DNA of 64,000 nucleotides from JAJRXR01 sp041987545 (GTDB taxonomy: Bacteria; Planctomycetota; Phycisphaerae; Phycisphaerales; UBA1924): contig JBHIWH010000002.1 in assembly GCA_041987545.1 (NCBI GenBank), forward strand, positions 248,001-312,000. Direction: 5' to 3'. The stretch's first letter is position 1. Every line of letters starts with the position of its first letter. Of this stretch, positions 27,139 through 34,457 are shown piece by piece. The position numbers and the translations under genes are program-made. A model generated the notes under the pieces. It made no database searches. It saw nothing but the letters and a program-made list of their open reading frames with translations, and had not been told where the DNA came from.

Positions 27139-29076
27139 TCAGTCCTCCTCCCCGAGCGTCACGCGCTGCACGCGGTCGCCGAACACGCGCGACCTGGTGC
27201 GGATCTCGACCGTCTCGCCGTCCTCGCCGCTGATCATCCACTCCGCGTCCTCGTGCCCGCCGGAGCCCGGGATCGACCACAGCCGGACGACGCGCTGGCC
27301 CGAGACGATCCGCTCGGGCTCGACCTCCAGCCAGATGACCTCGGGCGGGATCCGCCTCGCACGGACGCCCATCGCGCTCCGCGTCGGGAGGTAGCCCGTG
27401 TTCGTTGCCCGGATGCGGACGCGCCACATCCCGGCGGCGACACGCTCGACCCGCGGCGTGCCGACCTCCAGCCGCGGCAGGCGCCCCAGCAACGCCGCGA
27501 CGAACTCCGTCTGCGCCGCCAGCACGCCCTCGGCCTCGCCCTCGGGCGGGTTCATCCGGAAGCCCGGCGTGAATCCACCGACCTCGACCGTGCCCAGCTG
27601 CGGGTGTTGGACCTCGACCCATTCCACGAACCCGGCGCCGTCCCGCGACTCGTCGGAGTACTCCAGCCACGCCAGCTCGTCCTTGTCCGCCTTGGGCTCC
27701 TCGCGCTTGGTCTCGGCCGACTCGCCCTCGGCGCCGTCGTCGCCCGCATCGTCCGGCTCCGCCATGCCCGGGTCCGGCTGGCCCTGGGCGATCGCGAGCA
27801 CACGATCACGCACAGCCTCGGGCAGTTCGGCGAGTGTCGCCATCTCCCGCTGCTGGTCCTCCGGGCTCATCTGCTCGTACTCGGCCATCATCGCCGCGCG
27901 AACGTCCGAGTCGCCCGTCAGGAACCGGATCAGGTTCTCCGGCACGCCCTGCTCGCGCAGCGCCCCCGCCTCGTTGGGCTCCGCCGGCTCCTCGCCGGCC
28001 CCGCCCGACTCGTCCTCGCCGTCGCTGTCTCCGCCGTCCTTGTCCTTCTTCATCTGGAAGGGCGGGACCCAGACCGGCGTCGAGAACGACCACACGCCGA
28101 AGTCCGAGTACGCGTAGGTCGCGAGCGACCCGCCCGTGTCGCGGGTCGGCGCTTCCTTCATGCTCGTGATCTCGGCGAACACCTCGCCGATCTTCTTGTG
28201 GTACGCCTCGTCATCCTCCTCGATCCCCTTGGGCATCCGACCCGACTCGTCGCGCCCTTTCGTGTTCGGCGTGTTCAGGAGATTGTCGTTCGGGCCGTAG
28301 ACGAGCACCGCGACGATGTTGTCGCGCTCCAGCATCCACTCCACGATCGCCCTGGTCTCGGGCTCGCTCAGGGGGTACGCGCCGGCGCCGTCCGCGTGCT
28401 CGGGGAAGAAGGACGGGAAGTTCATGTCCAGATCGACCCCGCCCCCGCCGGCGCCGCGAGGGCCGTCCTCGTTGAGCGCGCCGTCGCCGTCGTTGTCGAG
28501 ACCCTCGACCAGCACGGCGTACTCGCCGACCTCGCCCTCGCCCGCCTCGGCCTCGCGCATCAGCCGCGGCTCGCCCGCGTCGGCGACCCTCCCCGTGTCC
28601 AGGCCGTACTCGGGCGGCGGGTTCTTCACCCGCATCATGGTCACGAGGCCGTCCCCGTTCAGGTCGTCCCCGCCGTCCTCACCGACCCGGGCGTCGTGGT
28701 CGGCGTCGACCGGGGCGCCGTTCCGACGCGACACCGCCGCCAGCCCGTCCGGGTTCAGCGCCGAGACGACGTACACCGTGTGCGTCTCGAGCAGGTCCCG
28801 GTGGTCGGTGACGAGGCGCGACCGGACCGCCTCGGCCGTGAGCGTCCCCACCGCGTGCCGCCCGTCGATCCCCGCGACGATCAGCAGCGCGGGACGCTCG
28901 TCCCGCGTTCGCCCCAGCTCGTCGTCGCCCGGCATGCCGAGGGCCGCGATACGGATCGCCCGCCCACTCCGCGACTCGCCGATCACACGCTCGGCACTCC
29001 AAGCACCGTCCTGGGCGGGCGCCAGCCCCCCCAGTGCCAGGCCGGCGACGGCGCCCACGCTCCAAGGGATCATCAT
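27139..29076 (-). CDS. M14-like protein lacking the zinc ligands (probable pseudoenzyme)
   Basis: 645 residues from ATG 29076 (a second ATG follows immediately; GGAGG is 6 bases upstream). A short signal peptide ends near PAQD. The fold parallels the next gene, including DADHDARVGEDGGDDLNGDG calcium-type loops. However, the HxxE motif reads GRHAVG (His74, Gly77 instead of Glu), and the third-ligand segment reads VYGPNDN instead of TYHNTG. An acidic, low-complexity insert lies between about 350 and 490. Peptidase activity is doubtful. It may bind peptides or act as a partner of the intact enzyme downstream. Confidence 0.75.
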   Translation of the reverse strand: MMIPWSVGAVAGLALGGLAPAQDGAWSAERVIGESRSGRAIRIAALGMPGDDELGRTRDERPALLIVAGIDGRHAVGTLTAEAVRSRLVTDHRDLLETHTVYVVSALNPDGLAAVSRRNGAPVDADHDARVGEDGGDDLNGDGLVTMMRVKNPPPEYGLDTGRVADAGEPRLMREAEAGEGEVGEYAVLVEGLDNDGDGALNEDGPRGAGGGGVDLDMNFPSFFPEHADGAGAYPLSEPETRAIVEWMLERDNIVAVLVYGPNDNLLNTPNTKGRDESGRMPKGIEEDDEAYHKKIGEVFAEITSMKEAPTRDTGGSLATYAYSDFGVWSFSTPVWVPPFQMKKDKDGGDSDGEDESGGAGEEPAEPNEAGALREQGVPENLIRFLTGDSDVRAAMMAEYEQMSPEDQQREMATLAELPEAVRDRVLAIAQGQPDPGMAEPDDAGDDGAEGESAETKREEPKADKDELAWLEYSDESRDGAGFVEWVEVQHPQLGTVEVGGFTPGFRMNPPEGEAEGVLAAQTEFVAALLGRLPRLEVGTPRVERVAAGMWRVRIRATNTGYLPTRSAMGVRARRIPPEVIWLEVEPERIVSGQRVVRLWSIPGSGGHEDAEWMISGEDGETVEIRTRSRVFGDRVQRVTLGEED

Positions 29077-29115
29077 CGGAATCCTCCACAGGCCCCCAAC
29101 GGGCCGCGAACGCCC

Positions 29116-29121
29116 AACATA
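29116..29121 (-). promoter_or_regulatory. Possible -10 of the M14 gene pair
   Basis: TATGTT on the minus strand, 39 bases before the first gene of the pair, in the 219-base divergent region shared with the small gene at 29296. Confidence 0.3.
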
Positions 29122-29225
29122 CCGCCACAGCCCATTCAGGCGGCGCCCCTTCCCTGAACTCCCCCCGAACCGGGCGGTCGTCCTCCCACGTGGGAACGCA
29201 AACTCTCCCGCGGCGGGCCGACTTC

Positions 29226-29234
29226 TGGTAGTCT
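29226..29234 (+). promoter_or_regulatory. Extended -10-like element
   Basis: TGGTAGTCT, an extended -10 form, 61 bases before the small gene at 29296. The same TGGTAGNCT-like form occurs before other genes in the window. Confidence 0.35.
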
Positions 29235-29295
29235 GCCCCGCGGAGGACAACCGGGGAGAGATCGTGCCAGGCCCCGTGCCCGAAAGGAGCCACGC

Positions 29296-29514
29296 ATGAT
29301 CGGAAACGACCTGCTCCGCTGGGGTGTGCCGGAGTCCGCGGATGCGGAGAGTTCGGCCAGCGCGTTCCGCGCCGACACCGACCAGTCCGGCGACTGGTAC
29401 GTCTGGCGCCGCATCGGCGCCAACGGCTGGGCCACCCTCCGGCGCTGCGACTGCCGCGACGACGCCCACCGCCTGGCGACCCAGCTCAACGCCCGCGACG
29501 GCCTCGCCCGGTAG
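29296..29514 (+). CDS. Small hypothetical protein
   Basis: 72 residues. Not a recognised family. It contains a Trp-rich core (GDWYVWRRIGANGWATLRRC) resembling a short beta hairpin and a helical C-terminus. AAAGGAG lies 8 bases before the ATG and an extended -10-like element lies upstream, which supports a real gene. It ends 85 bases before tRNA-Gly, just outside the mobile element. Confidence 0.55.
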   Translation: MIGNDLLRWGVPESADAESSASAFRADTDQSGDWYVWRRIGANGWATLRRCDCRDDAHRLATQLNARDGLAR

Positions 29515-29563
29515 CCCCCCGGTCCCCGACGCCTCCCGCGTAGCCCGGCCCGCCGAGGACTTC

Positions 29564-29569
29564 TATACT
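29564..29569 (+). promoter_or_regulatory. -10 element of tRNA-Gly
   Basis: TATACT (five of six to consensus) 30 bases before the mature tRNA. Because the tRNA's terminator has been displaced by the mobile element, transcription from here may run into the integrase gene. Confidence 0.45.
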
Positions 29570-29599
29570 TGCCCGACGCGGCCACGCCGCGCCGACATC

Positions 29600-29671
29600 G
29601 CGGGTGTAGTTCAGTGGTAGAACGTCAGCTTCCCAAGCTGAATGTCGTCGGTTCGATCCCGATCACCCGCT
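29600..29671 (+). tRNA. tRNA-Gly (anticodon CCC), integration site of the element
   Basis: 72 bases without CCA. The acceptor stem GCGGGTG pairs with CACCCGC, with discriminator T. The anticodon stem TCAGC/GCTGA encloses TTCCCAA, giving CCC (codon GGG). The T arm is TCGGTTCGATCCCGA. From the anticodon loop to 2 bases past the discriminator (29630-29673) the sequence is repeated exactly at 41259-41302, so the element regenerated the tRNA 3' half on insertion. The tRNA is intact and should be functional. Confidence 0.95.
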
Positions 29672-29673
29672 TT
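29630..29673 (+). repeat. Left attachment repeat (inside tRNA-Gly)
   Basis: 44 bases beginning TTCCCAAGCTGAATG and ending CACCCGCTTT, identical to 41259-41302. It covers the anticodon loop through the 3' end of the tRNA plus two bases. The bases just outside differ (left C and C, right G and G), which fixes the repeat boundaries. Confidence 0.95.
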
Positions 29674-29680
29674 CCGATGT

Positions 29681-29703
29681 AGACCCCGGCTCTGACGGGG
29701 TTT
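29681..29703 (+). terminator. Hairpin just inside the left end of the element
   Basis: ACCCCG (29683-29688) pairs with CGGGGT (29696-29701), extendable by an A-U and a G-U pair at the base, followed by TT. It could be a weak substitute terminator for tRNA-Gly. A second hairpin, CGCGGT/ACCGCG around GGAA, lies at 29721-29736 before the integrase gene. Confidence 0.35.
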
Positions 29704-29801
29704 GCAGGGAACCCAATGCTCGCGGTGGAAACCGCGTGACCCCTGAAATCGGTCGTTCCTCGGGCGCACTGCGCACGAGGGCACCGAGGAGGTCCGCGAC
29801 G

Positions 29802-31448
29802 ATGCCCCGCGCACGCACCACTCACGACACGCGCCCGACCCGCTGGCCCACGACCCGCTATCGGGGTCGGGAGTTCCCCGTCCTCGCGGCGGGGCTTCGC
29901 GTGTGCCACGACCCCCGCCGAGCCCTCGCCTTTGTGAAGGTCCCCCTCGCCGTCGTCGATCGCTTCAGCGACGACGGCGTACCCGTGCTCCTCCGAGACG
30001 CCGACGGGGCGATCGTGCCCCTCCGCGTCGCGAACACGAAGACGGGGCGAGAGGAGATCACCTTCCGCCGGATCGACCTCGGCCCGTGGGATGGGGAGCC
30101 CGACCGCGCTCCCAACGAGACCATCCGTGCCGCACGGGAGATTACGGACGAGGTCTCCGAATGCGAAGGCTTCCTCCCTGCGGAAGACGCACCGCCAGCC
30201 CTCACCGCCGCCACGGAAGCTCCGGTGGTTCTGACCGTCGAAGACGTCTGGACGGCCTTCAAGGAGGATCGCCGGGACTACTACCCACGGAGCAAGGACT
30301 TCTCGAAGAAGCGCAACGAACTCGACAATCTCCGCGACGCCTTCGAGTGGCCCCGGATGCTCTTCGCGGGTCAGGACGTCCGCACACTCAGCGACCACGA
30401 CTTCGAGCATCTTCAGGACGTTCTCGCGAATGGGTACAGGACGAGGACAGGCACGCTAAAGCAGCTCACGCGCTTCATGGACAAGAAGAAGAACGAGAGG
30501 AACGGCGGGAAGAAGGAGCGCACGACCCATGCGGGCTACTCCCGGCAACACACGAACGCGACGATGCGCCGCATCAAGACTGTCTTTCGCTGGGCGAAGA
30601 AGAAGCGGCTCGTACCCGAGGAAGTCTGCGCCAGCGTGTGCGGAGTCGATGCGGTTCTCGCCGGGCGCACGGCCTTGGCCGAACGGCCCAAAGTCGAGTG
30701 CGCAAACGAGGACGACGTCCGCCGCGTGTTCACCGCCCAGCGGGAGTTCATGGCTCATGACGGCTCGGTGCTCCGCACCGGACCGTGGCTCAACGACGAG
30801 GTTCGCCTCGTCATCCTCTTCGGGCTCTTCGCGGGCACACGGCCCGATGAAGCGTGCAAGCTCCGGACGTCGGAGATCGACCGTGAGGGGCCGGTGTGGA
30901 TCTTCCGCCCGAAGGAGCACAAGAACGCCAGCCGTGGGAAGCTCCGTGCGATCCCGATTTGGTCAGCGCTTCGTCCGATCGTCGATCCGCTCCTGAATGA
31001 CGACGACCCCGAGGCGTACTGCCTCCGCCCATCCCGTGCGAAACATCGTCACCTCCTCGCGGACCGCGAGGCGCTGAACGAACGCCGGAGCAAGCAGGGC
31101 AAACCGCCCCTCACCACAACGATCGGGATGCCTGAAGGCCGCGTGCGTCGATACAGCGCGAACTCCGTCGGACAGGCGATCACGAAGGCGTGCGCGGCGC
31201 TCGACGTCCCGAAGTTCTCCCTTCAGCAGCTTCGGCACAACGGCCTCACCCGGGCGCGGCGGCTCGGGGGCGTGGAGCTTGCCGCGATCGTCGCCTCGCA
31301 CTCCGTCCCTGGCTTCGGGATGACCGAGCACTACGCCGACCTCCCGCTCGATCGCCTCGTGGACGCGGACCCGCTCATCTCGGCGGAGATCACCGCTTGG
31401 CTCGGGCGGGGGGTGGAGGAGCGGTCGGTCGTGGGGAAGGTGGGGTAG
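29802..31448 (+). CDS. int: Tyrosine recombinase/integrase of the element
   Basis: 548 residues from ATG 29802, chosen because GAGGAGG lies about 9 bases upstream; a GTG at 29736 in frame has no such site. The N-terminal ~120 residues are unfamiliar, followed by a SAM-like DNA-binding region (about 140-260) and the catalytic domain (about 285-530). Catalytic residues: Arg347 in GTRPDEA, the LRHNG box with Arg478, a later His in VASHS and nucleophile Tyr511 in HYADL. The usual His of the HxxR box is Gln475. It lies directly beside the left attachment site and catalyses integration/excision. Confidence 0.92.
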   Translation: MPRARTTHDTRPTRWPTTRYRGREFPVLAAGLRVCHDPRRALAFVKVPLAVVDRFSDDGVPVLLRDADGAIVPLRVANTKTGREEITFRRIDLGPWDGEPDRAPNETIRAAREITDEVSECEGFLPAEDAPPALTAATEAPVVLTVEDVWTAFKEDRRDYYPRSKDFSKKRNELDNLRDAFEWPRMLFAGQDVRTLSDHDFEHLQDVLANGYRTRTGTLKQLTRFMDKKKNERNGGKKERTTHAGYSRQHTNATMRRIKTVFRWAKKKRLVPEEVCASVCGVDAVLAGRTALAERPKVECANEDDVRRVFTAQREFMAHDGSVLRTGPWLNDEVRLVILFGLFAGTRPDEACKLRTSEIDREGPVWIFRPKEHKNASRGKLRAIPIWSALRPIVDPLLNDDDPEAYCLRPSRAKHRHLLADREALNERRSKQGKPPLTTTIGMPEGRVRRYSANSVGQAITKACAALDVPKFSLQQLRHNGLTRARRLGGVELAAIVASHSVPGFGMTEHYADLPLDRLVDADPLISAEITAWLGRGVEERSVVGKVG

Positions 31449-31512
31449 GGGTTTGGGGTCGGTCCCAACGCGCGGTAGGCTCATGGCTCAAGCCCGTGGA
31501 AGGGAGGGGGCC

Positions 31513-32577
31513 ATGAGCCTTTCTTGTTCGATGTCTCGCCCGATCATCTGCACGCTCGCTGCGTTGGCGGGATCGCCTGCGTGCGCAGTCGAAAACCCCC
31601 TCGTCTACATTGGAACTCACCAGTCCGGCAACCGCGCGATCGATGAGCAGACGGGATTGGAGGCGTTCGAGTTCGGCTTCGGCGCATGGGACATACAACT
31701 CGGCCCCGACCGGCTACTGTACGTCGCGCCGAAGGGCTTACACCGAATCGACGTCTACGACCCGAGGACTGGCGCATTCGTTCGCGAGTTCGCGAGCTTC
31801 TCGGGAACGTGCTACGGGATGGCGTTCTCCTCGAACGGCGAACGCCTCTACGTTGCCGACTACTCCAGCGCGCAGTTCCGTGTGTACCGCGTTGCCGACC
31901 GAACCCTTGAGAATGTGTACGACGCCCCCGGCGGGAACAAGCCCGAGCGACTTGCGATCGGCCCAGACGGGTATATCTACGTCACCTGGGGCGTTAGGTG
32001 CGGAAGCGCCTGCACAGAGCCTCCTCTCTCACGTATTCCTGAGGGAGCGCCTCTGAACTCGACTTCCCAATGGCAGACCGTCCTCTCGACTCAGCACCCG
32101 ATTCAACTTTGGGACGTGACCTTCGACTGCAACGGGCAGCTCTGGGTGACGATCGAGGACAACGGCGCTGGGCACCGGATTGAGCGAGTGACGGGCATTG
32201 GATCATCGGCGCTCGTCCATCAGTTCGAGGTTGGCGAGGTGGGGGCACAGTACGGCGTGGACTTTGCTCCCGACGGGACAGTCCTCGTGATTCATGAGAC
32301 CGACACGGGCGCGGGCTACTTCGAGCTAGACCCGAACACGGGCGACGTCCTCGACACGATCGAGATCGATGGGCTCGACGTCCTTCGCTCGATCCTCGGA
32401 ACACCGAACGCCGCCGACCTTGCTTGGCCGTGGCGTGTGCTCAACTTCTCCGACGTCGTCGCGTTCTTGGAAGCTTTCGGCGACCAAGAGCCCGAAGCCG
32501 ACCTAGCCGAGCCGCTAGGCCAGTTCGATTTTTCTGACGTCGTGGCTTTCCTCAGCATGTTCGCTTTGGGATGCTGA
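31513..32577 (+). CDS. Secreted NHL/SMP-30-like beta-propeller with dockerin (cargo)
   Basis: 354 residues from ATG 31513, preceded by GGGAGGGGG; an upstream in-frame start is possible. Signal peptide ends near ACAVE. Repeats such as LQLGPDRLLYVAPKGLHRIDVYD and AFSSNGERLYVADYSSAQFRVY indicate a six-bladed-type propeller. The C-terminal ~60 residues are a GC-type dockerin. It is atypical: the first cysteine is missing (reads NAADLAWP) and it ends GC without the final Pro. Host-style surface protein carried inside the element. Confidence 0.8.
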   Translation: MSLSCSMSRPIICTLAALAGSPACAVENPLVYIGTHQSGNRAIDEQTGLEAFEFGFGAWDIQLGPDRLLYVAPKGLHRIDVYDPRTGAFVREFASFSGTCYGMAFSSNGERLYVADYSSAQFRVYRVADRTLENVYDAPGGNKPERLAIGPDGYIYVTWGVRCGSACTEPPLSRIPEGAPLNSTSQWQTVLSTQHPIQLWDVTFDCNGQLWVTIEDNGAGHRIERVTGIGSSALVHQFEVGEVGAQYGVDFAPDGTVLVIHETDTGAGYFELDPNTGDVLDTIEIDGLDVLRSILGTPNAADLAWPWRVLNFSDVVAFLEAFGDQEPEADLAEPLGQFDFSDVVAFLSMFALGC

Positions 32578-32608
32578 TCGCAGTCGAACTTCAGGGGGAT
32601 CATCGAAG

Positions 32609-33742
32609 ATGTTCCAGCAAGTCTCATCCTTCGCGATTGTGGCCGTCGCTCTCGCAGCCTCACCTCTCTTGGGACAGAACTGCGACTGGCAGTTGACGGG
32701 GCAAGCAGCCACGCCAGGCGACGCCGACGGAATCGCACTGTTCGAGAACACTGTGTATGTGGCGGATGGCAACTCTGGCCTTCAGCTCTTCGACGTCACT
32801 GATCCTGCCGCCCCGATGCTCATCGGGTCGATCGTGACGGATGATCGGGCGCTCGGAGTAGATGTAAGCGAAGGGCTCGCGTTCGTAGCCGCCGACGACG
32901 TTGGCATTCTCGTGATCGACGTCTCGAATCCGCCTTTCTTGACTGTTGTTGGTACCTACGACACCCCAGGGCGCGCTCAGGAAGTCAGCGTGCGAGGCAG
33001 CATCCTCTACATCGCGGACGAGGGCTCGGGGTTGCAGATTCTTGATGTGTCGAACCCAATGATGCCCACTCTACTCGGGTCCGTCGATACGCCAGCCGCA
33101 GCGTATGACGTATTTGTGCAAGGCAACATCGCGTACATTGCCGACGACACCAGCGGACTACGCCTCTACGACGTGACAGACCCAACGTCTCCTTCCCCGT
33201 TGGGCGCGATGAACTTCAGCCAGGACGTGTTGGGAGTGTTCGCCGTTGATACTCGCGTCTATGTGGCGGATAAGGGTGGACTCCGCATCGTCGATGCCAC
33301 CAACCCGAACTCCCTTGTGCAAGTCGGGACAATCGGCCTCGGTGGACAACCCTGGAACGTCTTCGTGGACGGACTTACCGCATATGTAGCCACCTTTAGT
33401 TCAGGAGTGTGGGCAATAGATGTCACAGATCCGACGGCGCTCCGAACGGTGGGCTCATTCGCACCGAACTCGCAGGAAGTCCCCGAGGTGCTCATTGATG
33501 GGGACCTCGCGTTCGCGGTCGCCGGTCTGAATGGCCTGAAGATCGCCACGATTACTGAATGCAGAGCGTGCGATGCGGACCTCGCAGATCCCTCGAACAC
33601 TCTCGACTTCACGGATGTCCTCGTCTTCCTGTCGGCATTCAGTTCGACCGATCCCGCAGCCGATCTCGCATTGCCCTACGGCGTCTGGGACTTCATCGAC
33701 GTCCTCGCCTTCCTCGTCGCGTTCGGGGCCGGATGCCCGTGA
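32609..33742 (+). CDS. Secreted LVIVD-repeat propeller with dockerin (cargo)
   Basis: 377 residues. Signal peptide to LLGQ (about 23). About seven repeats of the form 'VYVADGNSGLQLFDVTDP' (LVIVD repeats) fill residues 35-315. The dockerin (about 320-377) has both loops and both cysteines: C-DADLADP..LDFTDV and DLALPYGVWDFIDV, ending GCP. Codon use is less GC-biased than in neighbouring host genes. It follows the previous cargo gene by 31 bases with AGGGGG upstream, so the two are probably co-transcribed. Confidence 0.85.
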   Translation: MFQQVSSFAIVAVALAASPLLGQNCDWQLTGQAATPGDADGIALFENTVYVADGNSGLQLFDVTDPAAPMLIGSIVTDDRALGVDVSEGLAFVAADDVGILVIDVSNPPFLTVVGTYDTPGRAQEVSVRGSILYIADEGSGLQILDVSNPMMPTLLGSVDTPAAAYDVFVQGNIAYIADDTSGLRLYDVTDPTSPSPLGAMNFSQDVLGVFAVDTRVYVADKGGLRIVDATNPNSLVQVGTIGLGGQPWNVFVDGLTAYVATFSSGVWAIDVTDPTALRTVGSFAPNSQEVPEVLIDGDLAFAVAGLNGLKIATITECRACDADLADPSNTLDFTDVLVFLSAFSSTDPAADLALPYGVWDFIDVLAFLVAFGAGCP

Positions 33743-34080
33743 CACGCCGCCCCGGGTACTGACGCTCCCGGTCCCCCCCGGCCGTCGTTCCTGGGCCGGG
33801 AGGGCGGATTGGGGACCCTCGGGTGGGGGTGCCTCGGGCGCGGGGGCACCCGAGCGGATGTAAAGCGGGGGCGCAGACGTCTCTCTAACTGCTTTACTGA
33901 CAACACTTTGCCTTGACTTCATTTGGAACCCGGCCTAAGGTCCCCCGACCACGGTCGGCCCCGCTCTCGGGACCATCTACCCCCCGCCGTGGTCGCGGAC
34001 GCCGGCGGAGACCGGCGTGGACACGCCAGGAGGGCGGACTCGGCTCTGGGAGCCGACCCGCGAAGTCTGGGGGCACCACC
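33743..34080. other. Structured gene-free stretch before the HTH gene
   Basis: 338 bases without a supported gene. It holds the inverted repeats CTCGGGTG/CACCCGAG (33818-33825, 33847-33854) and CGACCACGG/CCGTGGTCG (33946-33954, 33987-33995), and the promoter at 33913-33941. The second repeat lies in the predicted 130-base leader of the HTH gene. It is the control region between the cargo genes and the replication genes. Confidence 0.6.
33913..33941 (+). promoter_or_regulatory. Promoter of the HTH/PrimPol genes
   Basis: TTGACT (33913-33918), a 17-base spacer and TAAGGT (33936-33941) give the best two-box sigma-70 promoter in the window. The surrounding 15-mer CCTTGACTTCATTTG (33911-33925) recurs with one mismatch, inverted, at 41125-41139 near the right end of the element. 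Confidence 0.55.
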
Positions 34081-34380
34081 ATGCCCAGGTATTCCCCGCG
34101 ACGGACCGCGCCATCGGAGCGCCCCGCCGCACCGACCGACGCGAACGTCCTCCTCCACATCGAGGAGGCGGCGGAAGTCCTCGGCGTCAGTCGCCAGACG
34201 GTGCACAACTGGGCGAGCGTCGGTGTTCAGGGGCAGAAGCTCAAGCTCATCCCCGTCGGCGCGAGCTACCGCGTGCGTTGGGGAACGCTCGTCGATTTCA
34301 ACGAGAGAGCACGGGCGCGCATCGATGCGCAGGGGGGAATCCGACGTCGTCGCCGGAAGTCTGAGGCCGCGGCGCGCTGA
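34081..34380 (+). CDS. Excisionase-like helix-turn-helix protein
   Basis: 99 residues from ATG 34081. The core LHIEEAAEVLGVSRQTVHNWA (about 25-45) is a MerR/excisionase-type winged helix-turn-helix, followed by a short wing ending YRVRWGTLVDF. The N- and C-terminal tails are basic. Such small proteins act as recombination directionality factors or regulators in mobile elements. An in-frame TTG at 33913 would place coding over the promoter and is rejected. No clear Shine-Dalgarno sequence. Confidence 0.75.
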   Translation: MPRYSPRRTAPSERPAAPTDANVLLHIEEAAEVLGVSRQTVHNWASVGVQGQKLKLIPVGASYRVRWGTLVDFNERARARIDAQGGIRRRRRKSEAAAR

Positions 34381-34457
34381 GTGGGACTCGCAGGGGGGAG
34401 AAACGCCCGCACGCCATCGCCGGGAAGCTGAAGGCGGGCGGGCGTCACAAGATCGCG

